Assembly: GCA_020975725.1 (NCBI GenBank)
Contig: QXJR01000028.1
Location: 62,001 to 126,000, forward strand
DNA from: Picocystis sp. L7
Lineage: Eukaryota > Chlorophyta > Picocystophyceae > Picocystales > Picocystaceae
Length of the DNA stretch: 64,000 bases
Direction of reading: 5' to 3'
Positions 40,160-51,383 of this stretch are shown one piece after another; the stretch's first letter is position 1, and each line of letters starts with the position of its first letter. The notes under the pieces are model-generated. The model saw only the letters and a program-made list of their open reading frames with translations, was not told the DNA's origin and ran no database searches. The position numbers and the translations under genes were made by a program.

Positions 40160-41503
40160 AAAATACGAGTTTGACGTGCGTCCGTGATGACAACGGTACA
40201 ATGGATCATGCACGTGGGACATCCAAAATATGCAACGTAAAAATCAAACTTGCGCAACCCAATACGGACCGCTCACCATCCTCACTAATTAACAAAATCA
40301 GGATGGCATCGATCATTCAATCTTTCAAATTTCGCGGGAGGCGATGATTTCCACCGGTTCCTCAATGCAATGGCTAGTCACTGGTGATGGTTGTCTTAGG
40401 GACACCGACGTTTGACAAGCTTATACAATGCCAATGGAGTGCATACCTTCGAAGACACCGACATGGTGCTCTTACTCAACAAATGTGCCTGGAACTCGCA
40501 TCGCCGATTGCTCTCGACTTGTCGCTTTTGTATGGAAAGTTACCCGGCAGTCTGAATGTGTGGTTGGCCGAAAGATTCATTGAGTATCGCATACTTGAGA
40601 GGCACGTTGCGTACTTCCTCACAACATCGCAACAAGTAACTTTTCTTGTTTGATCTCTTGCCAACCCACGGTGTAGCGGGGCCGTGTTGATGCGGATTCC
40701 AATGCATCGATTGCTCGTCCACATACCTTGCCTTCGGTCTTTTGTGAAAGCGTGCGCAATCGAACACTTGGGGTCGCCTTTACGGGGTACCCAATTGTTC
40801 TTGTTTCGATAGCGGCAATGGCGATTGCAGTCGTGCAAGGGGCAGATGCGCCGGGCTAGGCTCGTCCCCTTTGAATTTGCTACTTCTTGACAATGCCATG
40901 ATCCCCATGCTTGACATGAGGAGAAGCATGGCAATGATGTGGTATCATCTCATGGTACTATTTGACACGGGTCCGTTTCGATAGGAAATGTTACATCTCT
41001 CCTCCGTCACATCCGTGTGGCTAGCATCGTTCTTCCCTTGTGATTCGGGGGCTCTCATGTCGCTTCAAGGCCGGGATCTCTATTCGTTACCACCGATTCC
41101 TTGCTTGAACACGTTTTTTTCATCAAGCTTCAAGCTTCGTGTCTCCCATCCTTGTCTTGCATGGTTGCTTCGATTGCTTCATAGCAGCGAAGGTCCGCAC
41201 CATCTTTCCATTCACGTACGGCGTTGCGTTTTCCCTAGCCTGTTTACGTAGTACACGCAAAGTCGTGGTGAACGACGTCCCCCGTCCACGTTGTGGACTG
41301 TTGTTCCCACGCGGTCCGTCGCTTCGTATGGGGACGTTTGTTTTGGTGCGTCCCGGGTTCCATCGGCGCCGCTCCATCCCGCTTCGCCTTGTCATTTTTC
41401 CTCTGCATCTCTCCCATGCCACTCGTTTCTCCCTCCTGCTCCTCCTCCTCCGCGATTCCAGCCCCGTTCGGACGGTCCATGGGATGGCTCTTCGTAGTCG
41501 GGT

Positions 41504-41593
41504 GGGTTCCCCCATGGTGCTTGTTGGTTGTATGGGTTCCCCCATGGTGCTTGTTGGTTGTATGGGTTCCACCATGGTGCTTGTTGGTTGGGT
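41504..41593 (+). repeat. 30-bp minisatellite, three copies
   Basis: Three tandem 30-bp units (41504, 41534, 41564), each containing CCATGGTGCTTGTTGGTTG. Copy 3 has two or three changes. It ends 154 bp before the USP start codon. Confidence 0.9.
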
Positions 41594-41747
41594 GGAGGCG
41601 GCTGACCGGGTGGGTTGGGGTTGAGGGAAGGACAGGGAGGGTTGGACTACAAGTTCGACCCTTTCCATCCAGCATCGCGCCATCCATCGTCGCATCGTGT
41701 GGCGTCGCCATCGAAGCACACCTCGTGTTTTCGCTTCAGAGGTACCC

Positions 41748-44719
41748 ATGACGATGGAGGTGGAGGAGAAGACGCACGAGGCGCCTCCACCGAACGAACA
41801 GCGAGAGCAGGTGGCCCATGTGGAGGCGCAACACCCGCACATGCAGGCCGGAGAGACGATGTACCTCGTCCAGAGCCGGTGCGTGCGCGAGATGGAAGCA
41901 CGCGAACGGATTCGAAAGGGTCGCGGAACGAGACGAATCGGCGCGTGGAGGTCGAACATCGAGCGAACCGAAGCTTGGGCATCGCCTGGAGGGTTCTGCG
42001 GACCCTGTTTCGTCGGCTGACCGAAGCCACGCGCGTCGACGCGTACAGTTGGTGGAGGCAATGGCAGAGATACGTCGCACACGACGAGTACGCCACGCCT
42101 TCGTCCTCGCCTTCCATAGCCATGGCCACGTCTCCCACGCCCAGTTCGCCGATGGGCGGACGGCGTGTCAAGCCTGGGCCGATCGACAACTTGCCGCTCC
42201 TGGAAGGGAAGGACGGACTGGGAGACGGTGCGGAGAATGGTGGTGAACGAGCGGAGGCTTTGCACCTCAGGAGCAATTTGCAAGAACAATACGATTACGT
42301 GATCGTTCACGAGTCCGTCTGGGAAGCGCTGTTGCGTTGGTATGGTGGGGGGCCTACTATCGCTCGAGAAGTGGTCCTGAAAGGAGTGCAGCGAGTCCCT
42401 ACTGTAGAAATCTATCCCCTCAAACTGCTGGTCGTAAGGACGGGCGAATCCAAGAACGTGGTGGAGGTGGAGTTCAGTAGTGAAGCTACCGTCGGACATG
42501 TCAAAGCACAATTGTGCAAGAGTTTTGGGTTGGAAGTGGACAAGGTGAGGATGTGGGACTACTATCATGGGAGTAAGTATGCCTTGCTTGACCAGGCAGA
42601 CAGGACACTTGAGTCTGCAAGAATCATGAATGAGCAGAAGATTTTGCTAGAAGTGAAAACGAATGGGCAACTTGAGGACGTTGAGGAAGAAAACGGGGAC
42701 GTGCTTGCCACCTCGGGGGACAGCACAGGGGACTGGATAGGCTCGTACAATGGAGGATTTAAGTATGGAGCTTTTGGGGGTGTATCTGATGATACGGTGA
42801 TTGAGTCAGCAGGCCAACGTGGGGGCTTATGCGGACTTTCCAATCTGGGCAACACTTGTTTCATGAACTCAGCATTGCAGTGCCTCTCGCACACCGCGTC
42901 ACTCGTGCATTATTTCACTTCCAAGCAGTACCATGCGGAAATCAACAAGGACAATCCGCTTGGCATGGGTGGAGAGCTGGCAAAAGCATTTGGAGCACTG
43001 ATGGAAAAACTGTGGCGGGGAGGAGCATCATCCATTAGCCCTCGAAACTTCAAACACAAGATGGCTCGTTGTGCCCCTCAGTTCAGCGGGTACCAGCAGC
43101 ACGACAGTCAGGAGTTCGTGGCTTTTCTTCTGGATGGTCTTCACGAGGATCTTAATAGAGTCAAGCAAAAACCGTACATGGAGGAAAAAGAAGATGACGG
43201 TAGACCCGAAGAAGTGATAGCAGATGAGCAATGGGGCTATTACTGCAGCCGCAACGACAGCATTATTGTCGAGAATTTTCAAGGTCAGTACAAGTCAACC
43301 TTGATATGTCCTATGTGTGGAAAACACTCGCTAAAGTTTGATCCTTTTATGTACCTCTCCCTACCACTTCCTAGTACCAAGAGAGTCAGCATCAAGGTCA
43401 CTGTCATATCTACTAAGGGCGAGGCTCCTCCTACAAAATACTGCACGCAAGTTCCTAAACAAGGAAGTATAGACACCCTCTTGGTCGAACTTGGGAACCT
43501 TTGTGAGCTCGAGGAAGATGAAGCGCTACTTTTGACCGAAATCTATGGTGGCAGGATCTTCAAGTACTTTGACGATCATTCAGAGGCGCTTACGGCAATA
43601 AAGCCGAATGATACCCTGGTGGCATATCGCCTTCCAGCTGATAAAGTGGACCGTGCCGGGAAAGAATACAGGGAAGCAGTCATATTCCACAGAAGATCTG
43701 AAAGAAGAAAAAGTTACCTCTCATCTGAAAGGTACGAGAAGAGCCTGTTTGCAGCTCCTCTCTTGGTTCCGCTTCATCCAAGCTCAGAAGACTTGAAAGA
43801 TGAGTTGAGGCATGTGGAGGCTGGGATCGAAATGGCTCTCAAGCCTTTTGTGTTGCCTGCCGAGGGTGCACAGTACGCGAATGGAGATGAAAATGGGGCA
43901 GATATGGAAGAGACATCAGAAAGTTCTGCAAAATTGTACAGAAGTGAGCCTGCCTACAGGATTTGCCGTACCAATCAGAACGGGACAACAACAGAGGACT
44001 TTGAGATGGCAGAGAGGTCGTCTGGGGATGTGCTTCGAACCATAGGTGGTTTTTTTGTAGGCAAATCCTATCCTGGTATAGAGTACTTTGCTCTGGACTG
44101 GAGCACCAATGCAGAAGAGAAATATGACCTTGGTCTCCTGGAGGCTCCCAGGCTTCACAGCAGTATGGAGGAAGCCATCGGTGCAGAGAGGGATGGTAAA
44201 AAACCAGTTACACTCCAGTCTTGCATGGAGTGCTTTCTTGACGAAGAGAAACTAGACAAAGACGACATGTGGTACTGTCCAAAGTGCAAAGTTCATAGAC
44301 AAGCGACGAAGAAATTGGATCTCTGGCGTTTGCCCGATGTTTTAGTTGTGCACTTGAAACGATTTTCCTTCAGCCGGCTGTGGAGGGAAAAGTTGGACAC
44401 CACAGTAGAGTTTCCGCATGATGGTCTTGATCTTAGCTCCTTCCTGAAAGCTAATGCAGGCAAGGAAACGTACGTATATGACCTGTACGGGGTGAGCAAC
44501 CACTACGGTAGCACAGGTGGGGGGCACTACACGGCTTTTGCAAAGTTACCAAGTAGCGGGCAATGGTACCATTTTGACGATAGCAGGGTATCCCCAGTCG
44601 ATGTTGAAGATGTAAAAACTCAGGCAGCGTACCTTCTCTTCTATCAGAGGCGCCACTCTGAGGGTACCGAAATATCTGCAATGGATCTGGACGAGGAAAA
44701 GCTGTCGAATGGGGGTTAA
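41748..44719 (+). CDS. Ubiquitin-specific protease, DUSP-UBL-USP (USP4/15, plant UBP5-like)
   Basis: Exons 41748-41878 and 42049-44719, 933 residues. The 170-bp intron (CCG|GTGCGTG to GCGTACAG) splits an Arg codon and restores the DUSP core MYLVQSR|WWRQWQRYV; without it the domain is cut in two frames. Order: DUSP (about 15-150), ubiquitin-like segment (about 165-240), and USP catalytic domain in two halves. The Cys box is GLSNLGNTCFMNSALQCL (about 313) and the His box GGGHYTAF (about 869). Two CxxC zinc-ribbon pairs are visible (CPMCG; CPKC). It removes ubiquitin from proteins; cytosolic or nuclear. All catalytic residues are present. Confidence 0.94.
41879..42048 (+). other. Intron of the USP gene
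   Basis: 170 bp, GTGCGTG donor and TACAG acceptor. It joins frame-shifted halves of the DUSP domain at a split Arg codon. Confidence 0.85.
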
Positions 44720-44779
44720 ATTCGTCCAAACTTTTAGTGCGGCTTGCATTTCCTCAGCAACACTTCGTTTTCGCATATG

Positions 44780-44785
44780 AATAAA
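44780..44785 (+). terminator. AATAAA poly(A) signal, USP gene
   Basis: AATAAA 61 bp after the stop codon. Confidence 0.55.
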
Positions 44786-44854
44786 ACTTTGTGCTCTTTC
44801 AAAACCTTCAGTCTACGTCTACGGGAAAGGCGAATCCTCCGCTCAAAGGGACAG

Positions 44855-45640
44855 TCACAGAGTCTCCAATCCATTCAATTTTCTTTCATGAGGAGACAGC
44901 CCGTTTTCCATAAAGTCCCCGAACCCCAAAGCCTTCACTGGCAGGAATACGAAAGCTATTGCTACAGTTTCGCGCAAAAAGCTTAGCCTGCCCTTCCCTA
45001 CTCTGAAAAGCTCTATCATGAGTGGGGCATGCCATTGTAACCCCATGCCAGTCGCAAGAGGCTTAAGCTTCGAACTCAGGAATTCACAACGTCCTCCCTC
45101 CAGGTCAGGATTGAGCCTGGAATGCTGAAAGAAAAAAAGCCACACAGCACAGAAAGTGAACGCGTAAAGGTTCACGAGGTACAAGTTTGGGGTTGTGGCA
45201 AAACTCATGGTCTTTGCGTGGATACCTAGCAGTGGCATTCCTATCCTTTTCCAGAACGCATCTGTCACGCCACCGCTCATTGTGAGCAATGCAGGAACCA
45301 CAAGCAGATGCTCCAACCTGGTACCCCACCAGAGATTCTCAACGCTTCTCCCATCCATGAATAAAGGAGACAGCGCACCGTAGTCCAGCTTCTGGAATGG
45401 GTGGACCATTGCATTGCTCAGACCGTTGGCTCCTACATACATCAAGAATGTGCGCCATGCGTTTCCAAAGGTTCTCGTCCAAGTCGAAGCTGCGTCGGTT
45501 GCCTCCGATCCCTGCACGTCTCTCTCGGAGCTCTTGAAGCGGAAACGGTTGTGTACTGTCGCTTGCACTCGTTTGGGCGTGGTCTCGGTTGCTCGTGCGA
45601 GGCGACGCAGCGCTCCTGAAGCTGCGATGACCCATGCCAT
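44855..45640 (-). CDS. Unknown organelle-type membrane protein
   Basis: 261 residues. The N-terminus (MAWVIAASGALRRLARATE) looks like a mitochondrial or plastid targeting peptide. Hydrophobic helices follow: TRLEHLLVVPALLTMSGGV (about 108-126), LYLVNLYAFTFCAVWLFFFQ (about 152-171) and ETVAIAFVFLPVKALGF (about 225-241). Between them are polar loops with conserved-looking GLSNAMVHPFQKLDYGALSP. I cannot name the family. Its stop codon is 135 bp from that of the convergent USP gene. Confidence 0.7.
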   Translation of the reverse strand: MAWVIAASGALRRLARATETTPKRVQATVHNRFRFKSSERDVQGSEATDAASTWTRTFGNAWRTFLMYVGANGLSNAMVHPFQKLDYGALSPLFMDGRSVENLWWGTRLEHLLVVPALLTMSGGVTDAFWKRIGMPLLGIHAKTMSFATTPNLYLVNLYAFTFCAVWLFFFQHSRLNPDLEGGRCEFLSSKLKPLATGMGLQWHAPLMIELFRVGKGRLSFLRETVAIAFVFLPVKALGFGDFMENGLSPHERKLNGLETL

Positions 45641-45919
45641 CGGTGATTCTGCAAACTCGACTTGTCACAGGTTTCCGATCCTGCCCTGACATGGAAGGAA
45701 TGAGAAAGATGCCGAGACAAAAGCTATGAGAAGGACCAGGGGGACTTGCATGGCAGATCTTGAGCCACTTTCCCTGCGACCTTCACATCCGCGCGCAAGC
45801 GCAGCAAGAAAGAATCATGCACAAGATCCAATCCTGAAACACGCTGTGCAAGGATTCGACGAGAGCGGGCGTTGAATTGCACATGGCTTTCGGATGGAAC
45901 TGTCCCTCCGGTGAAGCAG

Positions 45920-46989
45920 TTATGCATAACCAACGGGAGTGGAGCTAGGAGTATTGTGATTTCCAGCCTTGGGCATGGATAAAAGCAAGCTTCCAGTGGC
46001 TACGGATCTGGTGGCCTTGCTCAATGCTGGCAGAACATCCTCGAAAAGCTTCAAACGCAGCAGTTTTCCATCAATCGAGCATTCCAGGTGTCCAGGCTGG
46101 ATGTCGACGAGGATGGCGTTGGAATCGGTCATTTTACCGATGGGTATCTCAAGATAAGTTATTGATTTGTCTTCCGATTCCGAAAGCTTGAAGTTCCACC
46201 GACCCTGATTGGTTTGGAAGAAATGTGCTCCGGCATCGACTGGATCAGGGCAAAATGCATTCTTTCCACACGGATTTCTGAAAGTTGGAAGTTCCTTGAT
46301 ACCTGACTTCTCATCGGAAGCAACAACAGGGTCTGCAGTGTCGCTTACTTTCTGGCGAAGGTCGTTCTTCTGCCCCAATGCAGCACTTCTCTCTTCGTGG
46401 GTGATCCTCTTCCCATCCAGGCGCTTCAAACGAGGGAGTACAGAAATGACGAAGGCCCGGTAAAACCGTGCTTTCGTGCATGGGTTTCCTAGGAGGAACA
46501 GGTCTTCAAGGCTTTCATTAGCTTCCAGCCGAGCAACGCTATGCAGCTTGCTGAGGCTTATGCGATTTGCTGTCAAATCGAGCTTTGTTAGGGACCTGCA
46601 CTTTTCAAGTCCCTTGATTTCATCAATCAGGTTTAGGGCTACATTCAAGTAATTCAATTCCTCTAAGCGATGAAGATTTTTCAGTTCTGCTATTCGGTTC
46701 TCATGCAAGTAGAGGATCTTGAGGTTATAGCAATGCCGACCTAGTGTAGAATTGATTGCTGTGAGATCCTGATCGCATTCAAACGTCAGCACGATCTCCG
46801 TGGTGGTGCTTCGGGGTGGCTTACTTTGCCACGGTGCTCACGATTCGGTATGATCTCCTCAATGCGACTAACCTGCTGGTGTAAGGATATCTCTTCCAAA
46901 GTACCAAGTCTTCCATCGTTGTGTTCTGCCCTCTTTCGCAGCAAGGACTCGGTGACTTCTACGGCACTTTGCCTTTCGATGCTTGCCAT
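45920..46989 (-). CDS. DNAAF11: Dynein axonemal assembly factor 11 (LRRC6/tilB)
   Basis: Exons 46989-46842 and 46740-45920 (minus strand), 322 residues. The 101-bp intron (GTGAGC to CACTAG) splits an Arg codon. Exon 1 encodes ESLLRKRAEHN and LEEISLHQQVSRIEEI, almost the consensus LRRC6 start. Exon 2 continues with YNLKILYLHENRIAELKNL, further leucine-rich repeats (LTKLDLTANRI), the LRRcap-like GNPCTKARFYRAFVISVLPRLKRLDGK, and a C-terminal CS/p23-like domain (about 200-300). LRRC6 helps pre-assemble outer and inner dynein arms in the cytoplasm and is kept only in organisms with motile cilia, so this gene implies a flagellated stage. It is shorter than the animal protein because the coiled-coil insert is reduced. 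Confidence 0.93.
46741..46841 (-). other. Intron of DNAAF11
   Basis: 101 bp, GTGAGC donor and CACTAG acceptor, phase 1. It links the conserved LHQQ-RIEEI segment to the first full leucine-rich repeat. Confidence 0.8.
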
Positions 46990-47566
46990 TGTGAACGAAT
47001 CTGTATCGGTCACCTTCAGCACAGCTCCACGGTGAAGTCTGGTCCCCGTTCCTGCACGATGGTCCTTTCAAGGTTCTCTTGTGCTCCAATGTGTCGGCGA
47101 GGCTGGGACGTCCTATAGATGTACCAACTGGTGGTGTTCGGTCATGCGACCAAGTCCTGGTACGTTTCGGAAATGGTCCACAGATCTGGCACTGCTGGTC
47201 AACACGCCCCAGTCCCGTGTGCACCATGGCAAGCCTCTGTCGTTGGCGTACGCCGAGAGGTGCGGTTTCATTCGTATCAGATCCCAGTCTTCCAGTGATG
47301 GGAATCTCAGGGAAGCGTCCGCTCTACTCCGCTCCGTGACGTCATCGAAAGCATCGTCCAGGACAAAGCGTGGCGCACGTCCACCAGTGTTCATATTTTT
47401 TTCCCTCGTCTCCACTTCCTTCCTGCGATCTCTCCATTCGTTCGGGATGAGATTCCGATCTCATCGAGGCGTAGACCGGGTCTCCCGCCTTTTCGACCGG
47501 GATGGGAGACCGGGGATCCTCCAGGGTCGATCCGGACGTGGGGCGACCCCGCCCAACGGTTCCGTC
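46990..47566. other. Divergent promoter region
   Basis: 577 bp between the DNAAF11 start and the long coiled-coil gene start. The coiled-coil frame stays open back to 47081 but encodes nothing coherent there. No repeat seen. Confidence 0.4.
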
Positions 47567-49993
47567 ATGGGGTCGCCCCGGGGGACACTCGGATTCAAAT
47601 CATTCAAATCACTGTCAGACGCGTCTAGGACGGTCACTCGTGCGCGTGCGCGTGCACGAGGGGACGCGATCGACATGCGTGGCGACAAGACCCTTGAGGT
47701 GCAGGCCGTGGTGCTCGGAGAGAAACTGGCCGAAAAGGAGCTGGAATGTAACAATCTCCGCACCGCCAACGCCAGGCTCAAAGCGGAATGGAGTAACGCC
47801 CAGGAAGAAATCCGAAAGCTGCAGAAGGACCAAGGCATAGTGCCCAAGACCAAGCTCGAGGAAAGGAAAGGGCTTGATGCCATCGCGGACCTTTGTTTGT
47901 CACTGGAAAAGAAGACGGAAGCCGTCGATCCGAAAAGCAAGGGCAGCAACGAGAACGATGGAAAAATCGACCTGGTCTTCGAATCGTTGCAGAAGATTGA
48001 TGCCAAGCTGCGCCAGAAGTTTGAGAGGGAAATTCAGCACCAGGTGCAAGAGAACGAAAAGCCCAAGAAGTTCGAAAAGATGTTCAATGCTGACAGGGAG
48101 GGAACTTCGGACAAGGTAGAAAGGGCCGAGAAGAAAGACAAGCCATCCTACCCTAGAACCAATGCTGTAGCAAGGGCCATTGAACAGTTCCAACAGAAAG
48201 CCAATCCCCAGCCCGAGGCTAAAAGCGGGCCTGCCGATGCCGACCGGAAGGGGGTTGGCCGTCCCCCGGTGCCAATCAAGCGTAGCGGAGCTGGATTCCC
48301 TCCACAATTCGCACGCAAGGATGCTCAAGCTGGAAGTGCCGATGGTCCCTCCAAGGAAATATTGGCTGAACTGGATTCTTTGAAAAAGGAAAAAGAAGAT
48401 GCTGTCAAAAAGATGAAAGACCTCATGGAGGAGGTGAAGCAGCAGCAAGAGCATGTGCTCGATGTGCAAAAAGTGTCCGACAACCTCTCCAGCGAACTGG
48501 ACGAGCACCGTAAGGAGAATGAGCGTATGCTAGCAGAAACCGACAGGTTGCAATCCATGGTCCAGAATTACTCCGAGCTGGAAGCGCAGGTGCGCACAAC
48601 TTTGAAATCAAGAATTGGAACCGCATCAAAGGACATCGCAGGACTTGTTGACTCGTTGAAGGCATACGACGAGCAGGTCCAGGAACAGATATCCAAGATT
48701 CAAGAAAGGGAGAAAGAGGTCGCTGAGTTGGCAAAGTCTCTTCGCGAAAAGTCCAGCAATGCAAGTGATTCAGCCAATGAGCATTGCAGGAATTTAGAGG
48801 CAGAGCTCCAGAAGCTTCAAGAGAAGGTGGTATACTATGAAGAAGAAGTCTCAAAGCAACAGCAGCAGATCAGTATCTCAAAGCAACAGCAATTGGATCT
48901 TTCCCGAAGCTTGAAAGATTTGAAAGATCAGAAGGACCAATCCGTGTCCAGTCTCGAACAGGATCTATTCAGCTACAAGAGCAAAGTGTCCCAAGCCAGC
49001 AACATGGCAGAGCAGTCACGGGCCGAGCTAGCAAAAATCAAAGACGAGAAGCAGGACTTGGCTAAGAAGTGTGAATCATACCAAAAAGAGCTGGAACTGC
49101 TCAAGCATCAGGCTGACGAGCTTCGTGCCAAAGCAGACAGAGCCGATTCAGGAGGAAAGGCTGCTGTCCAGGCTCACCAGGAGCAAAGTATCAAGGAGCT
49201 GAGGGAGCAAAACCATCGCTTATCAGAAGAGTTGCAGTTTAAGAAAGATGAATTGCAGGCCATGGTGGTATCATCTGCAAAAGGGGATGGTTCTAGTGCT
49301 CATTCAGCCTCTGAAGATGGGCAGAGGTCCACGGATGCCGAGTTGGAGGCAAAGCAGGCATTGCAAAAGGAGCTGGAAGAAGTGAATGGAGCCTTGCAGG
49401 AGATGCTTGTGAGAAATATGGCCTTGCAAGAGAAGCTCTCTACACACCAAGCCAAACTTGACGCTCTCGAGAAGCAAGAGCGTGAAATCAAGCTTTTGCT
49501 ATCAAAGCATAGCGACAACGTCTGGTCTCCATCTGATTCTGGAGCATCTACCGTAGTCATCCTATCCAACCTTTTGGCGGAGATAGAGGTTGGAAGTTTC
49601 GCAACTGGCAATGATGTGAACCGCAGTAGCAACAAACATGCCCTCAAACCCAAGGATATCAATCGAATGCAGTCAAGTCCAGGTGTAAACCAAGGGTCCA
49701 GTGGTGGACAGAAAGCGGAAGGAAAGCATTGGAGTGGACATGGTGGGGAGGCCCAGGAAGCCTTGGTCGTCAGCGAAGTCCCCATGCAGGAGAATGTGGA
49801 AGATCTAGTCAGAGCAGGTGCTGGCAAAACGAAGGGTCAGCGCGGAGGTTTATTTCGGATGCTTTCCGGTACCAGTGCAAAGGCAAGCAAAAGCTTGGAC
49901 AACATGAAAGCGGACATGAAGAATGCTCAACAGAGATTGAGAGGAAATGAAGATGATGTACAGGCACTGAAGAATGAGATTTCGCATGCCTGA
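47567..49993 (+). CDS. Long coiled-coil protein, unknown
   Basis: 808 residues from the ATG of MGSPRGTLGFKSFKS; a start at 47675 (MRGDKTLEVQAVVLG) is equally possible. After a Ser/Arg-rich head, most of residues 40-680 is coiled coil with two breaks (about 190-255, Pro-rich; about 560-600, Ser-rich). The tail from 680 is Ser/Gly-rich with a basic segment KTKGQRGGLFRMLSG near 765 and a short final coiled coil. The composition suggests a cytoskeletal, Golgi or centrosomal scaffold; no specific family is recognised. Convergent with the phosphomannose isomerase gene, 53 bp apart. Confidence 0.7.
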   Translation: MGSPRGTLGFKSFKSLSDASRTVTRARARARGDAIDMRGDKTLEVQAVVLGEKLAEKELECNNLRTANARLKAEWSNAQEEIRKLQKDQGIVPKTKLEERKGLDAIADLCLSLEKKTEAVDPKSKGSNENDGKIDLVFESLQKIDAKLRQKFEREIQHQVQENEKPKKFEKMFNADREGTSDKVERAEKKDKPSYPRTNAVARAIEQFQQKANPQPEAKSGPADADRKGVGRPPVPIKRSGAGFPPQFARKDAQAGSADGPSKEILAELDSLKKEKEDAVKKMKDLMEEVKQQQEHVLDVQKVSDNLSSELDEHRKENERMLAETDRLQSMVQNYSELEAQVRTTLKSRIGTASKDIAGLVDSLKAYDEQVQEQISKIQEREKEVAELAKSLREKSSNASDSANEHCRNLEAELQKLQEKVVYYEEEVSKQQQQISISKQQQLDLSRSLKDLKDQKDQSVSSLEQDLFSYKSKVSQASNMAEQSRAELAKIKDEKQDLAKKCESYQKELELLKHQADELRAKADRADSGGKAAVQAHQEQSIKELREQNHRLSEELQFKKDELQAMVVSSAKGDGSSAHSASEDGQRSTDAELEAKQALQKELEEVNGALQEMLVRNMALQEKLSTHQAKLDALEKQEREIKLLLSKHSDNVWSPSDSGASTVVILSNLLAEIEVGSFATGNDVNRSSNKHALKPKDINRMQSSPGVNQGSSGGQKAEGKHWSGHGGEAQEALVVSEVPMQENVEDLVRAGAGKTKGQRGGLFRMLSGTSAKASKSLDNMKADMKNAQQRLRGNEDDVQALKNEISHA

Positions 49994-50046
49994 TTCTGGA
50001 GAAAGAGAGCCACGCAGCTGCCTTGTAGCACGGCATTAGTACATAG

Positions 50047-51383
50047 TTATTCCTGATGTTTTTCGTTACATTTTGCTTGATACACCACTGCGTCGTGCGC
50101 GCGAGCCATAAGCTGTACCTGAGTATGTGCAGGAAGGAAAAACACAGTTCCCCTGGCACCTTCCACATGGAGATGGAGGTTTGCGTCTGCCAGGGCTGGC
50201 TTGTCTGCACGAAAATCGCACGTCCCTTCGTACACCAGGAAAATGGACGGTCCTTTATCTGCTCGAACGGTCTTGGAGCCGGCTTTCTTAAGCGATATTC
50301 GATGCAATTCGAACTCTGGAAAGGGGGGGCGATACACAACCACGCCATTCTCCGTCTCCTCCCCTTGCATCACCTCGGGTGTTCCCTGCTTGTATGTGAG
50401 CATGTCGCACAACACTTGTGTATCTCTGAATTTGGGCGTCAGCCCTGCCCTGACGACGTTGTCCGAGGCGGCCATGATTTCCACGATGTCTCCCTTGAGG
50501 TAGGCGTGGGGTTCGTTGGCGCCCAGTGCCACCGCTTCTCCTGGTTTCAAACGCAGCAAGTTCAGCACGAACACGCAGAAGATGCCCACATCTCCTGGGT
50601 ATTGCTTGGCCAGCTCCAGCGCCCATTCTTCTTCGGGGCAGAGCGTCCGGGCCTCCCTTTCTCTTCGGAGTCGATCTACGAGCAGCTTTGCTGCTTCTTG
50701 GGCCCGTTGTGGTTCACAGTTCATGAGGTGTCGGAAGGCATCTCGCAGCGCCTTCTCTTCTCCGGTTCCGAGCGCTTGCGTCGCATGGGGGCCCCCGATC
50801 ACCTGTTCGAGCTCCGGCACGTTTCTGGCGGTCTCGGCCACGCTCTTGGCGTCTCGGAACCCGCAGAGCGCCTCGAAGTCGCGCAGTGCGACGGCCATCT
50901 CCGGCTTCGGTTTGTCGTCGGGATAGGCTTCCGGACGTCTCTTTCGCAGCTGCACGGCCAGTGAAGCGTCTGGATGCGCTTGTATGGACAGTGCCGTTCC
51001 TACGGAGAGCACTTTGAACAGGAAAGGCAGCGCACGCCTCCATCCTTGGAGCTTGAGCGGCACTTCCTCTCCCATGCTTTCGGGATGCGCTTCGATCCAA
51101 TCCTTCAGGGAGGTCTCCGAGGTTCCTTCGACGTGGGACGGTGCACCCACGTGCGCTCCCATCCAGAACTCGGCGTACGGGAGCGTTTCGTCCGCTTCGC
51201 ATCCCTGGTTGCGCGTCCACAGCTCCGCCACCTGTCGGTGATTGCGTGCGCCATGTGCGTCGGTCAGCTCGCCTCGTCTTCCCATCGATCCGTTGCTGCT
51301 TTCGATGCATCGGATCCCACCTCGCTCTCGTGTGCGGCCTTTCCCCAGGCGTACGTGCGCGCCGCGCATCGCAGACGCAGCAT
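50047..51383 (-). CDS. Mannose-6-phosphate isomerase, type I
   Basis: Exons 51383-51321 and 51231-50047 (minus strand), 415 residues. The 89-bp intron (GAG|GTGGGA to CGACAG) is in phase 0 and joins the family start RTYAWGKAAHESE to VAELWTRN, then PYAEFWMGAHVGAPS. Zn-site motifs are visible: LSIQAHPD, NEPHAYL and the region EIMAASDNVVRAG. The enzyme interconverts mannose-6-P and fructose-6-P, feeding GDP-mannose, glycoproteins and ascorbate. No targeting peptide, so probably cytosolic. The C-terminal cupin domain runs to GTVFFLPAHTQVQL. Full length for the family. Confidence 0.95.
51232..51320 (-). other. Intron of phosphomannose isomerase gene
   Basis: 89 bp, GTGGGA donor and CGACAG acceptor, phase 0. 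The first exon contributes only 21 residues. Confidence 0.85.

Larger units (their letters stand above)
39659..41747. other. Divergent intergenic region, 2.1 kb
   Basis: Between the RRM and USP start codons, and the longest gene-free stretch apart from the mobile elements. An AT-richer central part (40190-40980) has no supportable ORF. It holds a small perfect hairpin (40141-40159) and a 30-bp minisatellite (41504-41593). Confidence 0.45.

Noticed and set aside
41123-42568. Long minus-strand frame opposite the start of the USP gene
   Set aside because: It contains the minisatellite as peptide repeats and mirrors the USP exons and intron; no domain, so an antisense shadow.
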